Position numbers and translations under genes: made by a program. A DNA stretch of 64,000 bases, from the NCBI RefSeq assembly GCF_030758415.1, contig NZ_CP132334.1, positions 1,364,001-1,428,000 of the forward strand, written 5' to 3'. Below, piece by piece: positions 16,027-25,260 of this stretch; positions within the stretch are counted from its first letter, which is position 1; the number at the start of each line of letters is the position of its first letter. The notes beneath the pieces were generated by a model that was not told the origin of the DNA, did no database searches, and saw nothing but the letters and a program-made list of their open reading frames with translations. Source of the stretch: Parvularcula sp. IMCC14364 (lineage in GTDB: Bacteria > Pseudomonadota > Alphaproteobacteria > Caulobacterales > Parvularculaceae).

Positions 16027-16667
16027 GACTTTCCAGCAATGAAATCACCAAAGCAATCCATCGCCACTTCGTGTTGCCTTATTCAAGGCATTATCGGGCG
16101 AGGGGCTCAAAACCATCAACACTATCAGGCAAACGCGACGCCGCCTTGCTTAGCGTGGGTTACGACACGCTATGCAGGAGCTCTGAATTGTCGTGGATAC
16201 GCGTGGACGATGTATGCTTAAAAGAAGCTAGGATCTACATCCCGCGCTCCAAGAGCGATCCATTCGGGGACGGGCGGTTTGCAAAGATATCAGAACAAAC
16301 CTCTACCCGACTTCATAATTGGCTGATTGCAAGTCAGCTTCGAAGGGGATTTCTTTTCAGGGGGCTTCACACGGGCAAAGTGAGTCAGCAACAATTGGAG
16401 ACTTCTTCAATTCGAAGAATATTGAAAGCTTCCGCAAAAAGAGCAGGATTGAACGCGGAAGCTAGGGATTTATCTGGGCATTCTATGCGAGTCGGCGCCG
16501 CTCAAGATCTGTTGCGAGCTGGATACGACACTCTAACGATAATGTGCGCCGGTGGATGGAAAAACATCGAAGTTGTGTCTCGTTATGTGGAAGGAGCCGC
16601 CCCTTGCGTCATCGCTAGTGGATCGAAGCCTGTACACACTTCAATGGCTTCCACAATATTTAGCTGA
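16025..16667 (+). pseudogene. Tyrosine recombinase C-terminal remnant
   Basis: The frame ending at 16667 gives RDAALLSVGYDTLCRSSELS with the first catalytic Arg, then DLSGHSMRVGAAQDLLRAGY with the HxxR box. Next come MCAGGWKNIEVVSRYVEG with the second His position replaced by Trp, as in many relatives, and the Tyr. Upstream of 16130 the expected sequence shifts frame (LFKALSGEGLKTINTIRQ is in another phase), and no N-terminal domain or start codon exists. The open frame further 5' only shadows vapB. Its 3' end overlaps the glycosyltransferase gene on the other strand by 85 bases, so the tail is probably not original. Confidence 0.7.
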
Positions 16668-17515
16668 TGCTCTTCGGCGTAAGAAGTTATTTCATCGACC
16701 TTGGCATCGACTAGCATTCGATACCAGAGCCCCTGGAGAGTGTGATAATACAGCCCAGGCTTTCCGTCGAGAAATCCCAGCCTAAATACGTACCTGTATA
16801 CGAAGTATATCCATGGCCGTATTCCACGCGATACCATTCGATAGATTCGTTCCTTGAAGAACCGCCTTAATTTCGCTTGGAGGTTAGTAGCGATTTTTTT
16901 ATGACTTGTCTGAGAAAGGAACTCAAAATCTTTGTTGAGGATATCTATCGCCTCACGCGATGCGTATGAATTATGTTTCTGTATCCACCAGTCAATTGAG
17001 TTCAAATTGATATCCGACAATATAACCGAACTCTTCTCAATCTTTCCTTCGACGCGAATGTGCTCATCCATCCACCGCTGCTCACACTCTCCTCGACCAT
17101 CCCGCCAGATTCGCAGCTGAAAACTAGGCTCTATGGCACCAAATCGAATACGTTTACCCATAAAATGTATGCGGCGCCTTACCAATAATCCGTCTACTTC
17201 GGCGTTCGTAGTTTCCAATAATTCTGCTAACTGCACGGTCTCGCTGCTATGCAAAACTTCGTCGGCATCGATTCGCAGGATCCAACCACCTACTCCGCTG
17301 ATCGACTTAATCGCGAAATTCATCTGAGTGGCATAGTTAACCCATTCATTGTGCAGAACATTTGCTCCAAGTTCTTCGGCAAGACTTACTGTTTGATCTG
17401 TTGAGCCACTATCGACAACAGTGATAGAATCGCACAACTCCGCGATGCTCCGGATGCACCTTTGGATATGCTTCTCTTCGTTAAAAGTGAGAATTATTGC
17501 GTGTAACGTCGCCAT
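16583..17515 (-). CDS. Glycosyltransferase family 2 (WaaE/KdtX-like)
   Basis: This 310-residue GT-A enzyme starts with HAIILTFNEEKHIQRCIRSI and ITVVDSGSTDQT, the nucleotide-binding strands. It has the metal-binding RIDADEVL near 100, and the acceptor part follows with EPSFQLRIWRDGRGECEQRW. The C-terminal half is rich in aromatic and basic residues (RPWIYFVYRYVFRLGFLDGK, then PGLYYHTLQGLWYRML), as in lipopolysaccharide core glucosyltransferases of the WaaE type. The sugar is unknown. It is leftward, 17 bases after the acetyltransferase gene, and its 3' end overlaps an integrase remnant. Confidence 0.87.
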   Translation of the reverse strand: MATLHAIILTFNEEKHIQRCIRSIAELCDSITVVDSGSTDQTVSLAEELGANVLHNEWVNYATQMNFAIKSISGVGGWILRIDADEVLHSSETVQLAELLETTNAEVDGLLVRRRIHFMGKRIRFGAIEPSFQLRIWRDGRGECEQRWMDEHIRVEGKIEKSSVILSDINLNSIDWWIQKHNSYASREAIDILNKDFEFLSQTSHKKIATNLQAKLRRFFKERIYRMVSRGIRPWIYFVYRYVFRLGFLDGKPGLYYHTLQGLWYRMLVDAKVDEITSYAEEHQLNIVEAIEVCTGFDPLAMTQGAAPST

Positions 17516-17532
17516 GTTTGTATACCGGCACC

Positions 17533-18114
17533 TTAGGAAGACGCGCTGCCCCCCTTAGCCGGCCTCTGCTTCAACACCTGCGCAGGGTTTCCTACGATAA
17601 CCATCATTTCGGGAACGTCATTTGTGACAACCGAGCGTGCCCCTACGATGGAGCCCGCACCAACTGACGCACCCGGTCCGATAAAGGCATCTGCGCAAAC
17701 CCAGCTACCTTCTCCAATTCGGATCTCAGACTTAACGAGCGGCATCTCTATATTGCTATAATCATGGCTACCTGCACAAATGTGCGCATACTGCGAGACT
17801 GTCGCGTAATCACCGATCCAGATTTTTCCAAGACTATAAAGAATCGCATGGTCCCCGATCGCCGCCCGCTCCCCAACGGCTAGATTCCACGGAACAGCAA
17901 TACGGACGCTTGGATAGAGGTGAACACCTTTACCAATCGTAGCTCCGAATGCCCGCAACACTAAGCGCCTAATTATCCAAATCTGTCTTGGGGTCCACGC
18001 AAATAGTGGATATTGAAGAATATCCCACATCAGGCGCCCAAACAGCTCCTTTTTGGACCATTTGATGGCTTTTCGATTCGCAGATACGTCAGGAGAAAAG
18101 TGTTGCGAACTCAT
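17533..18114 (-). CDS. Hexapeptide-repeat acetyltransferase (WcaF-like)
   Basis: This 193-residue left-handed beta-helix protein belongs to the WcaF/VatD group. The N-terminal LFAWTPRQIWIIRRLVLRAF is followed by imperfect hexapeptide repeats (IGKGVHLYPSVRI to GARSVVTNDVPEMM). The catalytic His lies in the AGSHDYSNIEMPL loop, and it ends with VGNPAQVLKQRPAK. It would transfer acetyl from acetyl-CoA to a sugar of the repeat unit. It is leftward, between a sulfotransferase remnant and the GT2 gene. Confidence 0.87.
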   Translation of the reverse strand: MSSQHFSPDVSANRKAIKWSKKELFGRLMWDILQYPLFAWTPRQIWIIRRLVLRAFGATIGKGVHLYPSVRIAVPWNLAVGERAAIGDHAILYSLGKIWIGDYATVSQYAHICAGSHDYSNIEMPLVKSEIRIGEGSWVCADAFIGPGASVGAGSIVGARSVVTNDVPEMMVIVGNPAQVLKQRPAKGGSASS

Positions 18115-18218
18115 GATTGGTCAACAGTATGTTCTCGATCGATCGTGTAACCCATTTTCAATCGCCAATTGTGTAAATGTCGATTCAGCACATCGACTTA
18201 AGCATCTGAAAGCTGCTT

Positions 18219-18627
18219 CTAGTTCCCAATACTGGGCCGAAATTTTTTGAGGGATCGAGACAGCGGGTCTTCTGTTCCAAAGTTGTGAGACTGCTCCCAT
18301 GGATATATGACATTAGGGTCCCAAGGCTCATTCAGAAATGTAAGAAACCCTCGCGCCACTTTTTCGGGATTTGAAACCAAATCCTCGTATTTAAGAGAGT
18401 AGCACATTGGCTCGTTTTCTAAGCGCTCCAAATGCTCCATCATTTGAGATACATATAGGGCAGTGTTTTCCAGTAAATCTGCGTGCAGATTCTTTAGTCT
18501 CCAGCCTCTTTCAAAAGTTCGAATAACCTATATCCAACGGATCTCTTTTGATCCCGATATGGACGTGCCGGAGCAGGACACGGTTACGACTGAGCCGCTC
18601 TGCTGTTCTCCGCAATCCCTTCATCAT
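18219..18627 (-). pseudogene. Sulfotransferase remnant with frameshift
   Basis: Two frames join into one sulfotransferase tail. From 18627 the frame reads VHIGIKRDPLDIGYSNF, the 3'-phosphate-binding RDP segment, then stops. Removing one T from the TTTT run that follows continues it as ERGWRLKNLHADLLENTALY, then CYSLKYEDLVSNPEKVARGF and LNEPWDPNV to the stop at 18219. The N-terminal PAPS loop is absent. So the gene is truncated at the 5' side and broken by one base insertion. A different, intact sulfotransferase lies at 24.6 kb. Confidence 0.75.
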
Positions 18628-18701
18628 GATCGATTCAACTCCATCTCAAGGCCGGCAACACGCCATTAGGCGCTTGCCATATCGGCCGCCAAGGCATCCT
18701 T

Positions 18702-19931
18702 TCAATCGGTAACAACACAAGCAGGCCGTTCGCCCGCTCCGAGGCACCAACGGTAGACGGCCAGCATGTCGTCGGCGATGGGCTGCCACGAAAACGCCTC
18801 CTCGACCCAGGCGCGGCCGCGCGCGCCCATGGCGGCGAGCGCCTCTCGGGGCATGGCAAGCGCCGCCCGCAGGGCCGCCTCCAGCGCATCGGCGCCGTGG
18901 TCGACCCACCAACCGCACCCATGGCTCTCCAAGCCAGACCAAGGCGCACCTTTACTACAAATGACCGGCGTCTCACAGGCCAGCGCCTCGGCCACGACCA
19001 TGCCGAAATTTTCATTCAGGCTTGGCAGAACAAAGACATCTGCATCCCCGTAGGCTGCGTCCTTCTCCGCTCCAAACAGCCCCGGTTGGAACTCGACACG
19101 CGCCAGGCCAAGCTTGCTCGCCAGCGCCTTCAACTGATCGATACAGCCCGCCTCCGATGGCCCTACAATACGTACCCGCCAGTCTGGATGACCGGCTTCG
19201 AGCCGCGACCATGCGACCAGCAGGCGGTCGATACCCTTTATTGGATGCAAGCGGCCGAGATAGAGAACCTCGCGTTGCGAACGAGTATCGTAACGTTTCG
19301 GCGGCAGCTTCGGGATATCGATCCCAATAGGGATTAACGCGACCGGCGCCTTGAGCCCGTAGGCGCGCACATCCTCCAATTCCTTCTCGCTGGTGGCGTG
19401 GATGCAACTGGCCGTGGCCAATGCCCTGTCCTGGGCCAGTAGGCCGAACACGCGTTTCTGCGCCGACGAGAATTTGAGGGCATCCTCGGCGAGCATGCCA
19501 TGGGGCGAGACGACAAGCGGGGCGCCGTGCCTACGCGCAGCCTCCCCGGGATAGACGTTGGGCATCCGCCAGAGTCCATTGCAATGAATGACCGTGCCAG
19601 GCGTGGCGGCGGCCTGATCGAGATGGGCGCGCAGCGCTCTGGAGAACAGCAGGGTTCCGAGACCAGGCAGGGCCCTTTCGGCCGGAAAGAGGTACGCGTC
19701 GGCCTTGCCCATTTGCGGAGCGGCACCCTCACCGATTGCCGCAACCTGGACCGACGCGCCCGCGCTTGCGAGGTTCTCGCTCAGGCGGCGGATGCAGTAG
19801 GTTGTCCCGGCAGCCTCATTGGAGATGCCCGCACTAACCTGGATAATATGTGGCAGGACCTTCGTCCGGCTCGTAGAAGGCGCTCGTTCAGTCATGAACA
19901 ATAATTTTCCAGAAACAAATCGTTCGAACAC
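18702..19931 (-). CDS. Glycosyltransferase family 4
   Basis: This 409-residue GT-B enzyme has the N-terminal HIIQVSAGISNEAAGTTYCI, the middle SPHGMLAEDALKFSSAQKR typical of one GT4 branch, and the donor half EVLYLGRLHPIKGIDRLLVA. The E-x7-E motif follows in PSLNENFGMVVAEALACETP. A second ATG at 19895 (MTERAPSTS) is an alternative start and better placed for the conserved core. The coding sequence is much richer in GC than its neighbours, giving long antisense open frames. This points to an origin different from the flanking genes. It begins a new transcription segment after a 171-base AT-rich gap. Confidence 0.88.
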   Translation of the reverse strand: MFERFVSGKLLFMTERAPSTSRTKVLPHIIQVSAGISNEAAGTTYCIRRLSENLASAGASVQVAAIGEGAAPQMGKADAYLFPAERALPGLGTLLFSRALRAHLDQAAATPGTVIHCNGLWRMPNVYPGEAARRHGAPLVVSPHGMLAEDALKFSSAQKRVFGLLAQDRALATASCIHATSEKELEDVRAYGLKAPVALIPIGIDIPKLPPKRYDTRSQREVLYLGRLHPIKGIDRLLVAWSRLEAGHPDWRVRIVGPSEAGCIDQLKALASKLGLARVEFQPGLFGAEKDAAYGDADVFVLPSLNENFGMVVAEALACETPVICSKGAPWSGLESHGCGWWVDHGADALEAALRAALAMPREALAAMGARGRAWVEEAFSWQPIADDMLAVYRWCLGAGERPACVVTD

Positions 19932-20102
19932 TCACACAAAACACGAATAGGAGTGAAAATTTCGAACAATCAAAAAACGCAAAATGCGGAACAAATAATA
20001 TCATTGTCAATGACAATTTGAAATTTATCTTTTGAACTTAGAATGCCAACGAATTTGCCATGCACAAAATCACAAAATGCACTGCTTGCGTAAAATTAAT
20101 AC
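19932..20102 (-). promoter_or_regulatory. AT-rich gap with palindrome and possible internal promoter
   Basis: The gap breaks the otherwise tightly packed leftward genes. It has the perfect palindrome ATTGTCA-A-TGACAAT (20003-20017). On the minus strand TTCAAA and TATTAT stand 16 bases apart around it. This could be an internal promoter for the GC-rich glycosyltransferase gene, with the palindrome as an operator. No regulator is evident. Confidence 0.35.
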
Positions 20103-20924
20103 TTAAATCAAGCCAACATGTTTAAAGGCGCTTGCGTGACGCAGTGCTTTTAGATTCTGGACCGTTCCAAGAAAGTCCCAATCTCCCCGGAGCATGCAGA
20201 CAAAGTCGTCTAGCCTATATTCTCGCCTGATATCAATGCGGGGAAAAGCTATCAAAGATGAGCCATATCGAAGCGGTCCGTGAAGGGTGCCTGCCCCGTG
20301 CGCATAACCTGCAGTCATGACTGCCGTACGAGATGTTGCATCGTTGCGCCCCCAAGGATAGGCGAATGCGCGGCACTCAGACCCCAATCTGTCCTCTATA
20401 CGCTCCCGTGCATTCTCCAATTGACGCCTAAGTTCGGACGGCGTCCGAGTTGTCATATCCACATGATCAAGGCCATGTGAGCCGATCAGCCAGCCCGCAC
20501 TTTCAAGTGCTCGCACCTCAGCCCAAGTCATGAACTGCTCACCCGACAAATGCCCCGAAGCTGGGTCGGAAACACGACGAAGCTCTTCACTATCTTCTAT
20601 GCAACTGACTGTTAGATAAACGGTGCCAGAGAAACCGTGGCGCGCCATAATTGGTGCGGCTACCTGCGCGACAGAAGCGTAACCGTCGTCGAACGTGATG
20701 GCGATCTGGAGATATTCACTATCTTCCACGGACAACAGATCTTCAAGCGACACTACTTTTGCATGAGTTGCAAGCCAAGCCATCTGTTCGGCAAAACGTT
20801 CTTCCAGGCAGGCGTCAGGTCCTTCGCCGATTGCGTGGTAGAGCAGCACAATTCGTCTCGCGCCTGACCTGCTAATTTTCCGACTTAGCTTCCCCAGAGT
20901 CCGCTTTATCTGTAGTGCGCTCAT
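20103..20924 (-). CDS. Polysaccharide deacetylase (NodB domain)
   Basis: This 273-residue carbohydrate esterase of family 4 has motif 1 as TFDDGYAS (77-84), motif 2 as SHGLDHVDMT near 153 with the zinc-binding His pair, and motif 3 as FAYPWGRND near 188. It would remove N- or O-acetyl groups from a polysaccharide or its precursor. No signal peptide is visible, which suggests action on a cytoplasmic lipid-linked sugar, although the N-terminus is basic (RKISRSGARR). It begins four bases after the stop of the preceding glycosyltransferase gene, so the two are co-transcribed. Confidence 0.88.
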   Translation of the reverse strand: MSALQIKRTLGKLSRKISRSGARRIVLLYHAIGEGPDACLEERFAEQMAWLATHAKVVSLEDLLSVEDSEYLQIAITFDDGYASVAQVAAPIMARHGFSGTVYLTVSCIEDSEELRRVSDPASGHLSGEQFMTWAEVRALESAGWLIGSHGLDHVDMTTRTPSELRRQLENARERIEDRLGSECRAFAYPWGRNDATSRTAVMTAGYAHGAGTLHGPLRYGSSLIAFPRIDIRREYRLDDFVCMLRGDWDFLGTVQNLKALRHASAFKHVGLI

Positions 20925-20928
20925 TGGG

Positions 20929-22071
20929 TCAATTCCTATTGCTCAGGACCTCTTCGGCCAATTTGGCCCAAGGCGGGATGGGGCGAACGGCATCGTGACG
21001 GACGTGCGCAATGATCGCATCGAGATACTCTGCACCTGCTGGTTCAGTAAGACAGCCCCCCCATTTTGCCAGCGAAGCCCGTTCGGCAAAAGTTATCGGT
21101 CCCAAAGCGACTTGTTCACGCAATGCATCCTCGCATGCTCCCGGCACAAATGTTGGAAACACCTTGCCTCGACCGCTGGCACGGACCACCACACTGGCTC
21201 CGCATCGGTCAGAACAGACAACTGGTGTGCCGACCAACATTGCCTCGGATATAACAGCTCCCCAGCCATCATGATCACTCGCGAGAACAAGACAATCTGC
21301 CTTAACCATAAAGTCGCTAATCTCGGGCATCGGCCGCACGCCGTGAAAGACGACACGACCTGGCGCCGTTCGATCGGCCAAGGTTTGCAACTCAGGGCGT
21401 AAGGGACCATCGCCAACGATATCCAGCGTAACGCAATCAGGCAAACCTGAGAGTGCCTCTATGATCAATCGCACGCGCTTTCGCGGTATCAATGAGCCCA
21501 CATAAAGCAACCGGTAGGGTTCATCATCGTGGCGGGGTACCAGTTGAGTTTTCGACGAAGGCAGAAAATATGCGAAATCAAATATTCTAGATCGCGATAA
21601 GCCGCGTGCGGCGACCCAGTTTGACGTATCGGAACCTGCCGCCAGAACGGCCTCAATGCACCGTTGGTTGTGACGAAACAAGGCATAGTACAATGGACGC
21701 TTTAACCGGCTCCAGCGTTGGCGTTCAGAGATTGTCTCCATGAAGACCATATACCGCCGATCCGCTCTGCGAAGAGAAGCGACAACATTGCGCATAAAGT
21801 CATTCCCGCGAAGACCAACGCAGATATGCACGTCCTCGGGCGAAGATTGAAAGATCAGGTCACGAATTTCTTTGACTGACGAGGGTTGAAGGATTTCGAC
21901 CCCCGGAAACTCGGGCGGTACCCATCCCTCGGCTTTGCGATGCGCGTATGTATCTGAATGAACGACGTAACGCGTTTGATACCCTCGATCAGCGAGCCCT
22001 TTGAGGACGTTTCCCAAATGCGGGCTGAGAGCGAACTCCCACAAGTGGACGCAAATCGAGTTATCGATCAT
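20929..22071 (-). CDS. Glycosyltransferase family 4
   Basis: This 380-residue GT-B protein has the N-terminal ICVHLWEFALSPHLGNVLKG and the linker EAVLAAGSDTSNWVAARGL. The donor domain reads YRLLYVGSLIPRKRVRLIIE, then LDIVGDGPLRPELQTLADR, and the E-x7-E region is degenerate but visible in ASDHDGWGAVISEAMLVGTP. It transfers a sugar from a nucleotide donor to the lipid-linked chain. Its start overlaps the polymerase stop by four bases. Confidence 0.85.
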   Translation of the reverse strand: MIDNSICVHLWEFALSPHLGNVLKGLADRGYQTRYVVHSDTYAHRKAEGWVPPEFPGVEILQPSSVKEIRDLIFQSSPEDVHICVGLRGNDFMRNVVASLRRADRRYMVFMETISERQRWSRLKRPLYYALFRHNQRCIEAVLAAGSDTSNWVAARGLSRSRIFDFAYFLPSSKTQLVPRHDDEPYRLLYVGSLIPRKRVRLIIEALSGLPDCVTLDIVGDGPLRPELQTLADRTAPGRVVFHGVRPMPEISDFMVKADCLVLASDHDGWGAVISEAMLVGTPVVCSDRCGASVVVRASGRGKVFPTFVPGACEDALREQVALGPITFAERASLAKWGGCLTEPAGAEYLDAIIAHVRHDAVRPIPPWAKLAEEVLSNRN

Positions 22072-23456
22072 CTTCGCGAGACATACGCGGTTTGTGATCT
22101 GAAGGCCGAGCGGGGGGAGAGCCGTTGTCTTTGCTTGCGCATGCGATATGAGGCAAAGCCAATGAACAAAATTTGCAGCAGCCCCATCCCGCCAGCAGAG
22201 AAAAGCGTTGCCTCGCCGAGGTTAAGAACAAAAATACTCAGTAAGAGCGCAAACTGCCCCAACGCGGCCCTTGCAGCATTGGAAAATATAACTGTCGCCC
22301 AATAGATGACCAGGAAAAGACCAAGCAAGCCGAGTTCTTCCCAGACCGCAATGTGGGTCACACCCTTCTCAACGACAGCACTGATGGGGATCCCGGAAAC
22401 CGTTTCGACGACCATGTTTTCTGGGTCAGAGGCAATACCAAAGCCTATTCCCGTGAGTGGATCTTCACGGATATTGTCCAGCATTTCATCGATCAATGCG
22501 CCTCGTGATTCTCCATAGGCCTCAGCGATAGACGCCGATTCGGAGTTCTTTTGGAGGGTCTCCATCACAGACGTGAACAAGGGGCCTGCAAATAAGATTC
22601 CGCCGACTGCAATGACCCCAACGCCCAAGGCGACGAGAGGATTACGCAGATGACTGAGAAGCCGCTTCAAAGGACGCTTGCCCTTCGCAATGGCTAAAAA
22701 GCTGGTCACAAACATGCAGAAAGGAATGCTGAGTAACGCGGTGCGCGCGCCCGAAAGCATAACCACGTAGAAACATAACGCGAATATCATCACATCCAAT
22801 ATTGCTAGCCTTGAGTGATCAACAAGGCGGGCGAATGCCCATGCACCGACCATCGCCCCAACAACTCCAATCGCCTGAGAATGGCCGAGAAGGCCGCGCA
22901 GGTAGCTGTAGCCAAACATACTTCCACCAGGCTGCAGAAAATATACTGGTACACTCAGAGCCAGCACGAGCGCGAGAAAGCCATAGATGTGTTGTTCTGC
23001 GCGTCGCATCTCGTTTTGTTGCATCGATGTGAAAGCCAACAAAACAGTTACCGTCGCGAGTGTCCAAATTGCTCCCTTAAGAAATGAAATTGTCCCCACG
23101 ACGCTGAACAGTGCTGAGTGGAGAAGTATGTAGAAACCCAGAACCAGAGTTGCTACGACACCATGACTCAGCGGTCGTCCTGCCGACCTTAGAACCATCG
23201 CACCGGCGATCAGGAAAATTACGCCGTAACGTGCAAGGCTGGCATTTGGGATAGCTCCAAAAATTGCTGAATTGGCGAGTGTGATATACCAACACAGCAG
23301 GATGGCTTCGACGGCCTGGCGCCGGCCTCCCAGTCCGTAGATTGCGACAACACCGTATGCCAAAAGGCCAGCCGGGCCGCCTACCGCGCGCAGGATGAGG
23401 ACAAGCAGCGCGATTTGCCAGAAGCGATCCCGCAATAGCAACCAGAAGCTAGTCAT
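22068..23456 (-). CDS. O-antigen polymerase/ligase-like membrane protein (Wzy candidate)
   Basis: This 462-residue protein has ten or more hydrophobic segments from its N-terminus (FWQIALLVLILRAVGG) to LLQILFIGFASYRM, with a large periplasmic loop near 280-345. The loop holds SRGALIDEMLDNIREDPLTG and IGFGIASDP, the layout of the Wzy_C/O-antigen ligase superfamily. In a Wzx/Wzy pathway it would join repeat units on undecaprenyl diphosphate at the periplasmic face. A second superfamily member lies at 34.6 kb; this one, among the glycosyltransferases, is the likelier polymerase. It overlaps both neighbouring genes by four to eight bases. Confidence 0.8.
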   Translation of the reverse strand: MTSFWLLLRDRFWQIALLVLILRAVGGPAGLLAYGVVAIYGLGGRRQAVEAILLCWYITLANSAIFGAIPNASLARYGVIFLIAGAMVLRSAGRPLSHGVVATLVLGFYILLHSALFSVVGTISFLKGAIWTLATVTVLLAFTSMQQNEMRRAEQHIYGFLALVLALSVPVYFLQPGGSMFGYSYLRGLLGHSQAIGVVGAMVGAWAFARLVDHSRLAILDVMIFALCFYVVMLSGARTALLSIPFCMFVTSFLAIAKGKRPLKRLLSHLRNPLVALGVGVIAVGGILFAGPLFTSVMETLQKNSESASIAEAYGESRGALIDEMLDNIREDPLTGIGFGIASDPENMVVETVSGIPISAVVEKGVTHIAVWEELGLLGLFLVIYWATVIFSNAARAALGQFALLLSIFVLNLGEATLFSAGGMGLLQILFIGFASYRMRKQRQRLSPRSAFRSQTAYVSRR

Positions 23457-24612
23457 CTAGCATCCTCAGTATGGCGCGCGCATTGCTTTCCCACGAGAAA
23501 CGCTTGACGTTCCTAATTGCCGCACTCGCAAGAGTTAGTCTCATTTCGCGATCGACCATCAGTTTAGTAAGCAGAGCAGACAAGGCTGACACATCGCGAG
23601 GTGGCACCAAACAGCCGTCAACACCATTCGTCAGAATATCTGCAGCGCCGTTTTCAAGGCAACCTACAACAGCATTTCCCATCGCCATGGCTTCCAGATA
23701 TGCCAAACCAAAGGCCTCATTCCAACTTGGGAGAAGGAAAATATCGCTGCCTTCTAAGGCTCTCAACACGTTCGAGTGTGGTACCGCGCCATGAAAGTGT
23801 ACGCGTTCCGTCAGTCCCAGCCGAGTTGTTAGCGCTTCAAGAGCCTCACGCTCGGGACCATCACCCAGAATGTCAAACGCCCAGTCGAGCTCGGGCTTTT
23901 CTGCAAGGATATACGAGAGGGCAACCAGTGCGTCATCAATGCCTTTTACCGGCACGAGCCTGGCGACCGCGATCAGCCGAACAGGTCCGTTTCGGGCTTC
24001 GATCGGGACTTTTGGTGGCGCGGGATGACGAAATCCGTTGGCGATCACAGCGACCCGCTCTGGGGCGTAACCGACGTGCGCTGCATATGAACGAAGGCGA
24101 TTGCCCACTAAAATGACACGGGCGAGACCCGCGCCGACCGCCGAACCATTGTTCACATGCAGGCAACCTTGTGGCAGACACTCAAGCACCGGGTCTGCGC
24201 CATGGACAATCATCGCGACGCGGTGCTTCTCATCGCGATTCCATATTCCAGCTGATAGTCCGATATTACGCTCGCCGTTCACGATTATTGCATCAACAGC
24301 CGGTCTTTTTTTCAACAAATTTTGCATTCGCAGGCCAGTGGCACGCACATTCAGGCGCGCAAGCGCCTCTCGCCTGGAAAGAGCTTCAGGTAAGCGCGGC
24401 ATTACCACTTGCTCAATATGCACCCTTTCTGGGTCGAGCTCCAAATCTTCAGCTTTGAGGAAGGCGGCTCCTCTCTTCCACGGCACGGTCTGAACCATAA
24501 CATCGACATCATGGCCTAGTTCCGCAAAGGCGCGAACCTGGTCAACCTCGAAAAAGGCATTGTGTGCTCTCTCTGGACGTGGCCAGTAGCTAGAAACAAC
24601 ACGCAACCGCAT
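23449..24612 (-). CDS. Glycosyltransferase family 4
   Basis: This 387-residue GT-B enzyme starts MRLRVVSSYWPRPERAHNAF, has the linker RVILVGNRLRSYAAHVGYAP, and the donor half RLIAVARLVPVKGIDDALVA, then FDILGDGPEREALEALTTRL. A clear E-x7-E motif is in PSWNEAFGLAYLEAMAMGNA. It belongs to the large GT4 group that builds polysaccharide repeat units in the cytoplasm. It ends eight bases into the polymerase gene and begins three bases after the sulfotransferase stop, so it is part of one transcription unit. Confidence 0.88.
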   Translation of the reverse strand: MRLRVVSSYWPRPERAHNAFFEVDQVRAFAELGHDVDVMVQTVPWKRGAAFLKAEDLELDPERVHIEQVVMPRLPEALSRREALARLNVRATGLRMQNLLKKRPAVDAIIVNGERNIGLSAGIWNRDEKHRVAMIVHGADPVLECLPQGCLHVNNGSAVGAGLARVILVGNRLRSYAAHVGYAPERVAVIANGFRHPAPPKVPIEARNGPVRLIAVARLVPVKGIDDALVALSYILAEKPELDWAFDILGDGPEREALEALTTRLGLTERVHFHGAVPHSNVLRALEGSDIFLLPSWNEAFGLAYLEAMAMGNAVVGCLENGAADILTNGVDGCLVPPRDVSALSALLTKLMVDREMRLTLASAAIRNVKRFSWESNARAILRMLDD

Positions 24613-24615
24613 TTC

Positions 24616-25260
24616 CTACTCGAAGCCGTATCCAAATATTTTGAGATCAGATGCGTACAATCGACTCACGACATCTATCATCGTTGGAGTATACACCTCA
24701 CGGTAGTCTCCCCGACGAGAATTATTGGTGAATGGCAATTCGCCGGGCCTGCCGAGATGCGCAGCGACGTTCGCATAATCTTCGGCCAAGCGTTCGTAGC
24801 GACCGGTGAAATCCATCAGGTTGCGGCCTGGCTTGTCGCACACAAACGTTACCTGCGGGCGGAAGTGCACCCAAGCCTGTATCTCAACACAGTTCGCCAA
24901 CCCTTCGATCAGAAAATGTTCAAAGCTTGGATAGATTTGAACATATCGGCGGGCAAATTGCGCGTCGTCATCGTTCATGCCGCCATCTCTCAAGAAGGCG
25001 TAGCTCGACAACAGACGATCGTATGGATTTCGTACGAAGGCGAACTTGAAGAATTTCTCAAATTTGTCCGGGTTAGATTTTCGATACTCTTCAGCCGGAA
25101 TATGCCGCGACGATGGCAAATCTAATGCCTTCGACACAGACGTCCCTGCTGTTTTGGGCAAATGAATAAAGATGGCGCGATTTTCATTAGGCCAGCCAGC
25201 GTAAACTCCCCGCCCACGAAGGTCAGCCAGGCGTCGCCGCATCTGAAGCAATGCCGTCAT
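24616..25260 (-). CDS. Sulfotransferase family 2 protein
   Basis: This 214-residue protein has the PAPS-binding 5'-phosphosulfate loop AIFIHLPKTAGTSVSKAL near 29-46 and the 3'-phosphate site KFAFVRNPYDRLLSSYAFL near 72-90. It also has the C-terminal RYERLAEDYANVAAHLGRPG segment found in HNK-1 and chondroitin-type sulfotransferases. It should move sulfate from PAPS to a sugar hydroxyl. It lies in the operon between the flippase (overlap of four bases) and a glycosyltransferase, so the polysaccharide is probably sulfated. Bacterial polysaccharide loci with both sulfotransferase and nonulosonic acid genes are uncommon. Confidence 0.85.
   Translation of the reverse strand: MTALLQMRRRLADLRGRGVYAGWPNENRAIFIHLPKTAGTSVSKALDLPSSRHIPAEEYRKSNPDKFEKFFKFAFVRNPYDRLLSSYAFLRDGGMNDDDAQFARRYVQIYPSFEHFLIEGLANCVEIQAWVHFRPQVTFVCDKPGRNLMDFTGRYERLAEDYANVAAHLGRPGELPFTNNSRRGDYREVYTPTMIDVVSRLYASDLKIFGYGFE

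Noticed and set aside
19334-19904. Long open frames opposite and beside the GC-rich glycosyltransferase gene
   Set aside because: They follow from high GC content; the glycosyltransferase frame has all family motifs.
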